From NCBI GenBank assembly GCA_027214345.1, contig JAPWHR010000003.1, positions 248,001-312,000 of the forward strand: a stretch of DNA of 64,000 nucleotides, in the 5' to 3' direction. The translations under genes were made by a program, and so were the position numbers. The notes below the pieces were generated by a model. The model was not told the origin of the DNA, did no database searches, and worked only from the letters and a program-made list of their open reading frames with translations. Of this stretch, positions 27,397 to 35,558 are shown piece after piece. Origin of the DNA: Comamonadaceae bacterium G21597-S1. Lineage in GTDB: Bacteria > Pseudomonadota > Gammaproteobacteria > Burkholderiales > Burkholderiaceae_C. Numbering within the stretch: the stretch's first letter is position 1; each line of letters opens with the position of its first letter.

Positions 27397-27643
27397 GGCT
27401 GCGAAGACCCGCGGGGCCCCTGCGTGGCGCTTCGGTGCGGCGGTCGGGCGCTGAACGCGCCGACTGCCCTGCGGTGCTCGCTCTTGCGCCTGCATCGCGC
27501 AACTCACTGCGCGCCCTGCGGGCGCTCCGTTCAAACAAGCGCGATGAGAATGATGACGAACGCGCTTCGCGCGAGGCGCAAGACCTGCGCTCCTCGGCGC
27601 CGCACAGGCGCGCCACGCAGGGGCCCCGCGGGCCTTCGCAGCC
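27397..27643 (+). repeat. Palindrome-flanked intergenic repeat element, unit 1
   Basis: Arms 27397-27439 and 27601-27643 are inverted repeats; the outer 34 bases pair at 33 positions. The core (27440-27600) contains blocks shared with unit 2 in opposite orientation: a ~40-base block from GGTCGGGCGCTGAACG, a 20-base block GCATCGCGCAACTCACTGCG, and a block around GATGAGAATGAT. No coding signal is convincing. It may belong to a family of GC-rich intergenic repeats found in Comamonadaceae (from memory). Confidence 0.85.
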
Positions 27644-27716
27644 AGGACTGTGGTTGGCGCAGCGCCCGATGAGGGTCCGGACTTCGAGTAGCGGCGCAAC
27701 GATCACCACTGGCTCA

Positions 27717-27958
27717 GCGTCGCGGCAGGCGGGAATCGGCGCAGGCGACTTGTGGGGCGCCGAGGAGCGCAGCGGGCAGGGCGGCGCGCGCAGCGCGCTT
27801 CGTGATCATTCTCATCGCGCCTGTCTGAACGGAGAGAGCGAAGCGAACGCAGTGAGTTGCGCGATGCGCCTTGCCCGCGAGCACCGCAGGGCAGTCGGCG
27901 CGTTCAGCGCCCGACCGCCCCACCAGGCGCCTGCGCCGATTCCCGCCTGCCGCGACGC
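27717..27958 (-). repeat. Palindrome-flanked intergenic repeat element, unit 2
   Basis: Arms 27717-27759 and 27916-27958 pair at 41 of 43 positions. The reverse complement of the core (27760-27915) matches the core of unit 1 in long blocks, but the arm sequences differ from those of unit 1. So core conservation plus arm pairing, rather than arm sequence, is what the copies share. The remainder of the 27340-28078 gap shows no gene, only short spacers around the two units. Confidence 0.85.
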
Positions 27959-28078
27959 GTGCGAACACCCAAGGTCTTTCCGCATGGCACAAAGACTCGC
28001 ACGGCATCCACACGAACAGCTCCATCGCATGGATGCAGTGCGCGTTGCAATTCGCACCCGGCGTACCAGGCCCCTGAC

Positions 28079-30235
28079 ATGACCGCCGAAACCAGCGCCC
28101 TGCTGTCGACCAACTGGTATCGGGTCGAGCACCTCAAGCCGCGGCTGCGGGGCCATGTGCGCATTCACCGGCACGCCTACCGTGGCGCCGTCTGGTATGT
28201 GATGGAAGACCGGATTGCCGGCAAGTACCACCGCTTCAATCCGGCTTCGCACCAGGTCATCAGCCTGATGGACGGCAAACGCACCATGGAGGCGATCTGG
28301 AAGCGGCTGACGGCCCAGCTCGCGGACGACACGCCGGCGCAGGAAGAGGTGATCAAGCTGTTGGGCCAGCTGCACGGCTCGGACCTGGTGCAGTGCGACG
28401 TGGATCCGGACGTGGCCGAACTGTTCGAGCGCCGCACCAAGGAAAAACGCCGCAAGTTCATGAGCCGTTTCATGAACCCGATCTCGCTGCGCTTTCCGCT
28501 GTGGGACCCGGACCGGGTGCTGGTCAAGCTGGTCGCCTGGATGCGTCCGCTGCTCGGCGGCTGGGGCCTGGCGATCTGGCTGGCCGTGGTGTTGCCGGCC
28601 CTGGCGCTGGTGCCGTCGTACTGGCCCGACCTGACCGAGAATTTCGGCGAGCAGATGCTGGCGTTCGACAACCTGCTCATCATGGCAGTGGTGTTCCCGC
28701 TGATCAAGGCCTGCCACGAGATGGGCCACGGCATTGCGACCCGCATGCGTGGCGGCGAGGTGCACGAGATGGGCATCATGCTGCTGGTGTTCTTCCCGAT
28801 CCCGTACGTCGAGGCATCGAGCTCGTCGGCCTTCGTCAAGAAGACCGACCGCATGCTGGTGGGCGCCGCCGGCATGCTGACCGAGCTGTTCATCGCGGCG
28901 CTGGCCTTCTACCTGTGGATCATCCTCGAACCCGGACTGGCTCGCTCGCTGACCTACAACGCCATCGTGCTGGCCAGCGTGACCACGCTGCTGTTCAACG
29001 CCAATCCGCTGCTGCGGTACGACGGTTATTACGTGCTGGCCGACTGGGTCGAGATCCCCAACCTGGGCAGCCGCGCCAACAAGCACTGGCAATACCTGGC
29101 CGAGCGTTACCTGTTCGGTGTCAAGCAGGCCGAGCCGCCACCGGCCACGCCCGGCGAACGACGCTGGTTCCTGGCGTATGCGCCGCTGGCCTTCGCCTAC
29201 CGCATGTTCGTGTTGTTCGGCATCGCGATCTTCGTCGCGCAGCAGTACTTCTTCGTCGGGGTCGTGCTGGCGTTGTGGGGAATAATCGCCAGCCTGGGCG
29301 TGCCGATCTACAAGGGGATCGCCGCGGTGCTCAACGGGCCGCAATATGCCGCGCGCAGCCTGCGGGTACGCACCGTGCTGTTTGCCACCATCGGCATCGT
29401 CGTGTTGCTGCTGTTCATCGTGCCGCTGCCCCGCCACACCCATGCCGAAGGCGTGGTCTGGTTGCCCGAGCAGGCCTTGCTGCGCGCCGGCGGCAGCGGC
29501 TTCATCACCGAGGTCTCGGCGCGCAGCTTCGATCCCATCGCGCCCGGACAACTCGTGCTGCAAAGCCACGACCCGGCGCTGAACTCGGGCATTGCGGCGC
29601 AACGCGCCAAGCTCGAGGAGGCCAAAGCGCGCTACGACGCCGCGTGGGGCGTGCAGCCGGCCCAGGCCGGGCAACTCGAGGAAGACATGCGGCGCGAACA
29701 GGCGGCGCTCGACCGGCTGCTCGACGAGGCCGCGCAGCTCTCGCTGCGCGCCTCGGCCGGCGGTACGCTGCTGATCGAAAAACCGCAGGACATGCCCGGG
29801 CGCTTCGTCAAGAAGGGCGAGGTGCTGGGTTACGTGGTCGGCGAATACACGCCCCTGGTACGCGTGGTCGTCAGCCAGTCACAGGTCGACCTGGTGCGGG
29901 CGGCGACGCGTGACGTCGAGATCCGGATGCCGCAGGACATCGCCGCGGTGCATGCGGCGCAGCTGGTGCGCGAAGTGCCCAAGGCCGGCAAGGAACTGCC
30001 CAGCCCGGCACTCGGCCAGGCGGGCGGCGGCGTGATCGCGATGGATCCGCGCAACGACAAGGGCACGACCTCGCTCGAATCCGTGTTCGAATTCGAGCTC
30101 CAGCTGCCACGCGACGTGCCGGCCGACTTCATCGGCAGCCGGGTCCACGTGCGTTTCGCGCATCCCAGCGAGCCGGTCGGCGTGCGCATCTGGCAATCCA
30201 TCCGTCGCCTGTTCCTGTCGCAGTTCCATGTCTAG
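28079..30235 (+). CDS. PqqD-like / M50 metallopeptidase / HlyD fusion membrane protein
   Basis: A 718-residue protein from ATG 28079. Residues ~15-110 resemble a PqqD-type winged helix (RLRGHVRIHR, YHRFNP, ISLMDGKRTMEAIW, LLGQLHGSDLV), the peptide-recognition fold of RiPP systems. Residues ~160-440 are an M50 (site-2-type) zinc peptidase core with HEMGH at 213-217 and NPLLRYDG at 309-316, so both zinc-ligand motifs are intact, plus several membrane helices. After a last helix at ~430-450, residues ~455-718 form a periplasmic HlyD-like region with VSARSFDPIAPGQLVL, coiled coil and a barrel. Its end overlaps the SecA-like gene by 8 bases, implying coupled translation. Such fusions are annotated as site-2 protease or HlyD proteins; the substrate may be the giant protein. 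Confidence 0.85.
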   Translation: MTAETSALLSTNWYRVEHLKPRLRGHVRIHRHAYRGAVWYVMEDRIAGKYHRFNPASHQVISLMDGKRTMEAIWKRLTAQLADDTPAQEEVIKLLGQLHGSDLVQCDVDPDVAELFERRTKEKRRKFMSRFMNPISLRFPLWDPDRVLVKLVAWMRPLLGGWGLAIWLAVVLPALALVPSYWPDLTENFGEQMLAFDNLLIMAVVFPLIKACHEMGHGIATRMRGGEVHEMGIMLLVFFPIPYVEASSSSAFVKKTDRMLVGAAGMLTELFIAALAFYLWIILEPGLARSLTYNAIVLASVTTLLFNANPLLRYDGYYVLADWVEIPNLGSRANKHWQYLAERYLFGVKQAEPPPATPGERRWFLAYAPLAFAYRMFVLFGIAIFVAQQYFFVGVVLALWGIIASLGVPIYKGIAAVLNGPQYAARSLRVRTVLFATIGIVVLLLFIVPLPRHTHAEGVVWLPEQALLRAGGSGFITEVSARSFDPIAPGQLVLQSHDPALNSGIAAQRAKLEEAKARYDAAWGVQPAQAGQLEEDMRREQAALDRLLDEAAQLSLRASAGGTLLIEKPQDMPGRFVKKGEVLGYVVGEYTPLVRVVVSQSQVDLVRAATRDVEIRMPQDIAAVHAAQLVREVPKAGKELPSPALGQAGGGVIAMDPRNDKGTTSLESVFEFELQLPRDVPADFIGSRVHVRFAHPSEPVGVRIWQSIRRLFLSQFHV

Positions 30236-32198
30236 CCTGGCACAGGTCGAACGGGCACACAGCGTCTATCCGGAGCGGCTCGATCGCAAGGAGAACGCGC
30301 TCGACGGCTGGACGCGCAGGGTCGTCGGCGGAGCCTGGCATGCAGTGCGCCCGTTGCGCATGCGTCTGGCCGCGCTGGCCAGCGCGGCGACACGCCAGGC
30401 GCAGGAAGTCAACGGCCTGTCGGATGACGCGATCCGCCAGGAGATGCGCCGCGTCGCTCGCGCCGCGCTCGACGAACCGGTGGCCACGGCGCGCGCCTTC
30501 GCGCTGGTACGCGAGGCCTGTGCACGCAGCCTGGGCAAGCGCCCGTTCGACGTACAACTGATGGGTGCGGCCGCCTTGTTCGCCGGCAAGCTGGCGGAGA
30601 TGCAGACCGGCGAAGGCAAGACACTGACCGCCGCACTGGCCGCCTGCATCGCCGGCGTGGCCGGACTGCCGGTGCACGTGGTGACGGTCAACGACTACCT
30701 GGCCGAACGCGACGCGCGGGAGATGGGCCCGCTGTACGCCTTCTTCGGCCTGACGACCGGCGTCATCATCACCGGGCTGTCGCTTCCGCAACGGTCCGCG
30801 GCCTATGCCTGCCATGTGACCTACTGCACCAACAAGGAGCTGGTGTTCGACTACCTGAAGGACCGGGTCACCGCCGGCGGACGCGCCAGCCGCGCCCAGC
30901 TGCGGCTGCGTTCGCATGTCGGACCGGGCCAGGGCAACAACGCCTTGCTGCTGCGCGGCCTGCATTTCGCGATCGTCGACGAGGCCGACAGCGTGCTGAT
31001 CGACGAGGCACGCACGCCGCTGATCCTGGCCGAGAAGGGCGAGAGCCCCGGCGATCCGACGCTGTACAGCACCGCCCTGGAACTGGCCAGCCAGCTCGAG
31101 GCTGGCCGCGACTTCGAACTGATCATCGCGCGGCGCGAACTGCACCTGTCGCATGCCGGCCGCGCACGGCTGGCCGACATGTGCGCCGACCTCGGCCCGG
31201 CCTGGACGGCGGCGCACGGGCGCGAACACATGGTGTCGCAGGCCTTGCGCGCATTGCAGCTGTTCCACCGCGACCAGCACTACCTGGTGGCCGAGGACAA
31301 GGTGCACATCATCGACGAATACACCGGCCGCATCCTGCCCGGTCGCACCTGGGAGCAGGGCCTGCACCAGCTGATCGAGACCAAGGAGGGTTGCCCGCTG
31401 TCCGAGCACAACCGCACGCTGGCGCGCATCACCTACCAGCGCTTCTTCCGCCGCTACCTGCGGCTGTCGGGCATGACCGGCACCGCGCACGAGGTGCGGC
31501 GCGAGATCTGGGCCGTCTATGCGCTCGAGACCATCGCCATCCCCACCAACCGGCCGTGCATCCGCACCATGGCGCCGACACGCTGCTGCGCCACGGAAGA
31601 CGAGAAATGGCGCGTGGTGGCGCGCGAGGCGCGGCGCCAGAGCGACGCCGGGCGTCCGGTACTCATCGGCTCGCGTTCGGTCGAGGCATCCGAACACCTG
31701 TCCGAAGCCCTGACCCGCGCCGGCGTCGAGCACCGGGTGCTCAATGCGCGCCAGGATGCCGGCGAGGCCGATGTCGTGGCCCAGGCCGGCCAGGCCGGTG
31801 TCGTCACCGTGGCCACCAACATGGCCGGACGCGGCACCGACATCCACCTGGGCGACGGCGTGGCCGCGGCCGGAGGCCTGCATGTGATCCTGACCGAGTT
31901 CCACGACTCGCCGCGCATCGACCGCCAGCTGATCGGGCGGTGTGCGCGCCAGGGCGACCCGGGCAGCGCGGTGGCCATCGTCGCGCTCGACGACACGGTG
32001 CTGCGCGAACACGGCGGCCAGTTGCACCGGTTGCTGGCGCAGCTGTTCCCGAACGGCCCGACGGCGTTCTGGGTCGAACGGCTGCGCCACCATGTGCAGC
32101 GCCGCGCCCAGGCCATCCATGCGCGCACCCGCCGCGATACCCTCAAGCAGGACCAGAACCTCGATACCATGTTGGCATTCGCCGGAAACCAGATATGA
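30228..32198 (+). CDS. SecA-like preprotein translocase ATPase (short form)
   Basis: A 656-residue protein from ATG 30228. It has the SecA DEAD motor: Walker A MQTGEGKT at 125-132, VNDYLAERD at 154-162, DEADSVLIDEARTPLI at 251-266, HIIDEYTGRILPGR, SGMTGTA, and the second motor domain with TNMAGRGTDIHLGDG. A shortened preprotein-binding region lies around 270-340. Standard SecA is ~900 residues; here the chain stops soon after the second motor domain, so most of the scaffold/wing domains and the C-terminal zinc-binding tail are missing. It overlaps the upstream M50 gene by 8 bases and the downstream adaptor gene by 4 (ATGA). It is probably a specialised accessory motor for the giant substrate, not the housekeeping SecA. 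Confidence 0.88.
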   Translation: MSSLAQVERAHSVYPERLDRKENALDGWTRRVVGGAWHAVRPLRMRLAALASAATRQAQEVNGLSDDAIRQEMRRVARAALDEPVATARAFALVREACARSLGKRPFDVQLMGAAALFAGKLAEMQTGEGKTLTAALAACIAGVAGLPVHVVTVNDYLAERDAREMGPLYAFFGLTTGVIITGLSLPQRSAAYACHVTYCTNKELVFDYLKDRVTAGGRASRAQLRLRSHVGPGQGNNALLLRGLHFAIVDEADSVLIDEARTPLILAEKGESPGDPTLYSTALELASQLEAGRDFELIIARRELHLSHAGRARLADMCADLGPAWTAAHGREHMVSQALRALQLFHRDQHYLVAEDKVHIIDEYTGRILPGRTWEQGLHQLIETKEGCPLSEHNRTLARITYQRFFRRYLRLSGMTGTAHEVRREIWAVYALETIAIPTNRPCIRTMAPTRCCATEDEKWRVVAREARRQSDAGRPVLIGSRSVEASEHLSEALTRAGVEHRVLNARQDAGEADVVAQAGQAGVVTVATNMAGRGTDIHLGDGVAAAGGLHVILTEFHDSPRIDRQLIGRCARQGDPGSAVAIVALDDTVLREHGGQLHRLLAQLFPNGPTAFWVERLRHHVQRRAQAIHARTRRDTLKQDQNLDTMLAFAGNQI

Positions 32199-33016
32199 GC
32201 CTCCCACCGATCACTTCCGCCGCTCTCGCACTGGCCTGCCTCGTGGCGGCCGCCCCGGCCCGGGCCGTTGACGGCGAATTCCAGTGCCTGATCGAACCCT
32301 ACCGCCGGATCGAGATCCGCAGCGCCGTCGAAGCGCTGATCGACAAGGTCCATGTGCAGCGCGGCAGCGTGGTGCGCAAGGGCCAGCGCCTGGTCGAACT
32401 GCAGTCCGATGTCGAGCGCGCCGCGCTGGACTCGGCCAAGTTCCGTGCCGTGATGGAAGGCAGCATGCGTTCGGCCGAGGCACGGGTCGACTATGCGCGC
32501 GACAAGCTGCGCCGGCGCGAGGAGCTGAGCCGGCAGAATTTCGTTTCCTCGCAGGAGCGCGACGACGCCGCGGCCGAGATGCGTGTGGCCCAGGCCGAGT
32601 TGCTCGAGGCGCGCGACAACCGCCAGCTCTCGGTGCTCGAGAGCAAGCGCCTGGAGGAACTGCTGCGCCAGCGCACCCTGATCAGCCCTTTCGACGGCGT
32701 CGTGACCGAGGTCGAACAACATCCCGGCGAACTGGCGCAGACCGGCGAGGGCGCACGCCCCATTCTCACGATGGCGCAGATCCATCCGCTGCGCGTCGAG
32801 GTCGTGTTGCCAGTGGCCTTGTACAACCAGATCAAGGCCGGGGCCGCGGCGGAAATCGAGGCCGAGGCGCCGACCAAGGGCAAATACAAGGCCACCGTGC
32901 AGATCGTCGACAAGGTCGTCGATTCGGCCAGCGGCACCTTCGGCGTGCGGCTCGAACTGCCCAACCCGGCGGGCAACATGCCGGCCGGCGTCAAATGCAA
33001 GGTACGCTTTCGCTGA
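32195..33016 (+). CDS. Periplasmic HlyD/RND-type adaptor protein
   Basis: A 273-residue protein starting at ATG 32195, inside the stop of the SecA-like gene. Residues 1-24 form a Sec signal peptide with an AxA-type cleavage site (PARA/VDG). The rest is a compact adaptor: barrel strand RIEIRSAVEALIDKVHV, lipoyl half GSVVRKGQRLVEL, coiled-coil hairpin ~65-150 with QNFVSSQERDDA, second lipoyl half TLISPFDGVVTEV, and a C-terminal barrel ending VKCKVRFR. There is no N-terminal membrane anchor beyond the signal. It is the last gene of the giant-protein locus and the third HlyD-type module in it. Confidence 0.86.
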   Translation: MSLPPITSAALALACLVAAAPARAVDGEFQCLIEPYRRIEIRSAVEALIDKVHVQRGSVVRKGQRLVELQSDVERAALDSAKFRAVMEGSMRSAEARVDYARDKLRRREELSRQNFVSSQERDDAAAEMRVAQAELLEARDNRQLSVLESKRLEELLRQRTLISPFDGVVTEVEQHPGELAQTGEGARPILTMAQIHPLRVEVVLPVALYNQIKAGAAAEIEAEAPTKGKYKATVQIVDKVVDSASGTFGVRLELPNPAGNMPAGVKCKVRFR

Positions 33017-33042
33017 GCACACACCTGCCGGTTCGCGAGCAC

Positions 33043-33080
33043 GGGTGGCGCGTTGCCATTGCAATTGGCACGAGGCACCC
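33043..33080 (+). terminator. Imperfect hairpin downstream of the giant-protein locus
   Basis: An interrupted inverted repeat runs from GGGTG (33043) to CACCC (33080) with inner arms TTGCCA and TGGCA around the loop TTGCAAT. It lies between the last adaptor gene and the old yellow enzyme gene. No T-tract follows. It could end the long operon or be an operator for the downstream reductase. Confidence 0.35.
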
Positions 33081-33092
33081 CATGTAGGATCG

Positions 33093-34205
33093 ATGACCTC
33101 CTTGTTCGAACCCGTCCAGGCCGGCAGCCTGCACCTGTCCAACCGCGTCGTGATGGCGCCGCTGACCCGCAATCGCGCGCCCGGCGCCATCCCCAACGGC
33201 CTGATGGCCACGTATTACCGCCAGCGTGCCAGCGCCGGTTTGATCGTCACCGAAGCCACCGCCATCAGCCACCAGGGCCAGGGTTATTCCGACGTGCCCG
33301 GCATCTGGAGCCCGGAGCAGGTCGCGGCCTGGAAAAAGGTCACCGACGCTGTGCACGCCGAAGGCGGCAAGATCGTCGTGCAGCTCTGGCATGTGGGCCG
33401 GGTCTCGCACGTAGACCTGCAACCGGACGGACAGGCGCCGGTCGCACCGTCGGCCATCGCGGCCAAGACCCGCACGGTGCTGATCCAGGACGGCGTGCCG
33501 GCCTTCGTGCCGACCTCCGAACCGCGTGCACTGCGGCTCGACGAGTTGCCCGGCATCGTTACCGACTACCGCCATGCTGCGCGTTGCGCCATCGAGGCCG
33601 GTTTCGACGGAGTCGAGGTGCATGGCGCCAACGGCTACCTGCTCGACCAGTTCCTGCGCAGCAGCTCCAATCACCGCACGGATGCCTACGGCGGCTCGAT
33701 CGAGAACCGTGCACGCCTGCTGGTCGAAGTGATGCAGGCCGTGACCGACGAGATCGGTGGCGGACGCGTCGGCCTGCGCCTGTCGCCGGTGACGCCGGCC
33801 AACGATGTGTTCGACGACCAGCCGCAGGCGCTGTTCGCGCACGTGATGGATCGCCTGGGCCCGTTGCAACTGGCGTACCTGCACCTGATCGAAGGCGCGA
33901 CCGGCGGTGCGCGCGACCATGTGCAGGGCGACACGCCGCTGGACTACAGCGCGTTGCGCGAGCGCTACCGCGCCGCCGGTGGCACCGGCGCCTGGATGGT
34001 CAACAATGGCTACGACCGGCCGCTGGCCGAGCAGTCGCTGGCCCAGGGTGCCGACTTGGTGGCTTTCGGCCGCCTGTTCATCGCCAACCCGGACCTGCCC
34101 CGGCGCCTGCGCGAAGGAGCCGAGCTGAACACGCCGGACCGCGCGACCTTTTACGGCGGCTCCGCCGCGGGTTATACGGACTATCCGGCACTGGCCGCGG
34201 CCTGA
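33093..34205 (+). CDS. Old yellow enzyme family NADH:flavin oxidoreductase (NemA-like)
   Basis: A 370-residue FMN-dependent ene-reductase from ATG 33093; the in-frame ATG at 33045 adds a non-conserved stretch and is rejected. Family motifs are clear: LFEPVQAGSLHLSNRVVMAPLTR at the start, VVQLWHVGRVSH, the active-site region VEVHGANGYLLDQFL (paired His/Asn ligands and Tyr proton donor), SSNHRTDAYGGSIENRAR, and the C-terminal phosphate-binding AFGRLFIANPDLP. Members reduce activated C=C bonds, N-ethylmaleimide and nitro compounds in the cytosol using NAD(P)H. It stands alone; its stop codon forms part of a hairpin shared with the converging hemerythrin gene. Confidence 0.93.
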   Translation: MTSLFEPVQAGSLHLSNRVVMAPLTRNRAPGAIPNGLMATYYRQRASAGLIVTEATAISHQGQGYSDVPGIWSPEQVAAWKKVTDAVHAEGGKIVVQLWHVGRVSHVDLQPDGQAPVAPSAIAAKTRTVLIQDGVPAFVPTSEPRALRLDELPGIVTDYRHAARCAIEAGFDGVEVHGANGYLLDQFLRSSSNHRTDAYGGSIENRARLLVEVMQAVTDEIGGGRVGLRLSPVTPANDVFDDQPQALFAHVMDRLGPLQLAYLHLIEGATGGARDHVQGDTPLDYSALRERYRAAGGTGAWMVNNGYDRPLAEQSLAQGADLVAFGRLFIANPDLPRRLREGAELNTPDRATFYGGSAAGYTDYPALAAA

Positions 34206-34224
34206 AGCCGCCCGCGCGGCTTCA
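34203..34224. terminator. Bidirectional hairpin built from two stop codons
   Basis: TGAAGCCGC (34203-34211) pairs perfectly with GCGGCTTCA (34216-34224) over a 4-base loop. The first three bases are the TGA of the old yellow enzyme gene; the last three are the complement of the TGA of the hemerythrin gene. No T-tract follows on either strand. Confidence 0.7.
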
Positions 34225-34809
34225 ACGGGTGGAGCCGAGCCCGATCGGTTCGGGCGCGATCATGACGATACGGGTGAACAAGCGGTCGTACAGCGGGTCG
34301 CGCGGGTACTTGCCGGTGAGCGGGTCGCAGTTGGTGGCGAAGGCCGCGTCCAGCTCGGCCCAGTCCTGCGCACTGAGCGCCTTCTCGGCCGCCGGAAGAA
34401 TTTCCTTTTCTTCCAGGTGCATGTGCTCGAGGTAAAAGCTCACATAGCTGCGCGCGGCGGCCTCGAAGGCCGCGCGGCGCGAATCGCCCAGCAACTCCCA
34501 GGCCAGCAGCAGGTGCTGCAGTTCGCGCACGGCACCTTCGCCGCGCGCGTGGTCTCTTTCCAGTTGCGCGATCGCCTCGCCGGTCTGCGGTGCGGCGCGC
34601 ACCACCTTGGGAAACAGCAACTCGGACTCCTTGGGATGGTGCAGGCGTTCGGGAAACTCGTCGATGTAGAACAACATCGCGCGCAACACGTCGAAGAACT
34701 GGTCGGTGGAGTCGCCGGGACCGCGCTCCACCATCATGACCAGGGACCGCAACATCGCGGCCAGCGCGCCATGTTCGTCACGGATGATGCGGATACTTTC
34801 GTGTGTCAT
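34222..34809 (-). CDS. Hemerythrin-like (HHE) domain protein
   Basis: A 195-residue protein with ATG at 34809 (MTHES...); an upstream in-frame ATG at 34836 would add nine residues. The four-helix HHE pattern is visible: IIRDEHGAL near the start, LHHPKESELLFP, ERDHARGE and YLEHMHLEEKEILP, giving the His/Glu set of a di-iron site. Hemerythrin-like proteins bind O2 or NO or sense and store iron or oxidants in the cytoplasm. No partner gene is adjacent; it converges on the old yellow enzyme gene. Confidence 0.88.
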   Translation of the reverse strand: MTHESIRIIRDEHGALAAMLRSLVMMVERGPGDSTDQFFDVLRAMLFYIDEFPERLHHPKESELLFPKVVRAAPQTGEAIAQLERDHARGEGAVRELQHLLLAWELLGDSRRAAFEAAARSYVSFYLEHMHLEEKEILPAAEKALSAQDWAELDAAFATNCDPLTGKYPRDPLYDRLFTRIVMIAPEPIGLGSTR

Positions 34810-34985
34810 GACGGCCTCTCTTCCTTGGTCCAACAACTACAGCAACACAGCCAAGCTTCGCATCCGCCGGCGGCCGGAGAATTGATCCATGTCAGGTTTC
34901 GGCCAGACACCGGCATCCGGGCGCCGGACGGGCCATGGTACAAACGGCGTCCGCCCGTGCGTGGGCGAGCCCTGGAGTGTGTTGC

Positions 34986-35558
34986 GTGAAACTGAAGATG
35001 GCCAAGAATTCACTGTTCGCGATCCTGTTGCGATCGCCGTGGTGGATCAGTTTCACCGTCGTGGCCGTGTTCGCGCTGGCCTCGGCGGCCCTGCTGCCCC
35101 CGCAATACGTGGTGTTCGGCCTGATGGGCGCGATTCCGTTCTTCGTCATCGGGTGCATCGCGGCCTGGCGCCAGATGCAGGCGCCCAGCGCACGCACCGT
35201 CGAGCACACGCTCGAGCGGGTCGCAGCCATGCCGTGGCGCGAGTTCCGCGACACGCTCGAGCAGGCCTACCAGGCGCAGGGTTTCACCGTGACCCGGCTC
35301 GACGGGCAGGCCGCCGACCTGCAACTCACGCGCGGCGCACAGACCACGCTGGTGGCCGCCCGGCGCTGGAAGGCCGCCAGCCACGGCGTGGAGCCGCTGC
35401 GCGCGCTGGACAAGGCGCGCCAGGCCCGCGACGCCAGCCACGGCGTCTATGTCACGCTGGCCGAGGTCAACGACGCGACCCGGCGCTTCGCCGAGAAAAA
35501 CACCATCGCGCTGGTCAACGGGGTCGGCCTGGTGCAGCTGCTGGGCAAGCGGCCCTGA
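34986..35558 (+). CDS. Membrane-anchored Mrr-like restriction-endonuclease-fold protein
   Basis: About 190 residues. I prefer GTG 34986, with GGAG eight bases upstream; ATG 34998 is the alternative. Two membrane helices occupy residues ~15-60 (WWISFTVVAVFALASAALL and FGLMGAIPFFVIGCIAAW). The C-terminal part (~75-190) follows the Mrr-type PD-(D/E)xK fold: WREFRDTLEQAYQAQGFTV, ADLQLTRGAQTTLVAARRWK and a VYVTLAEV core strand. Where active members have Gln-x-Lys in this strand, it has Ala-x-Arg, so nuclease activity is doubtful. Similar two-helix proteins are common in Burkholderiales and their role is not established. Confidence 0.75.
   Translation: MKLKMAKNSLFAILLRSPWWISFTVVAVFALASAALLPPQYVVFGLMGAIPFFVIGCIAAWRQMQAPSARTVEHTLERVAAMPWREFRDTLEQAYQAQGFTVTRLDGQAADLQLTRGAQTTLVAARRWKAASHGVEPLRALDKARQARDASHGVYVTLAEVNDATRRFAEKNTIALVNGVGLVQLLGKRP

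Noticed and set aside
27424-27672. Short open frames inside the two repeat units
   Set aside because: They follow the palindromic repeat, have no ribosome site and differ between units because the arms differ; coding is unlikely.
25593-28082. An 829-codon plus-strand frame crossing the GAF-HlyD gene and the repeat elements
   Set aside because: It is a +1-frame shadow of the GAF-HlyD gene that happens to stay open through the GC-rich repeat. The translation is Arg/Ala/Gly-rich without motifs.
1-33016. Classical type I secretion of the giant protein
   Set aside because: Haemolysin-like units suggested it, but no ABC transporter or TolC gene is visible in the window; it remains possible only if they lie upstream.
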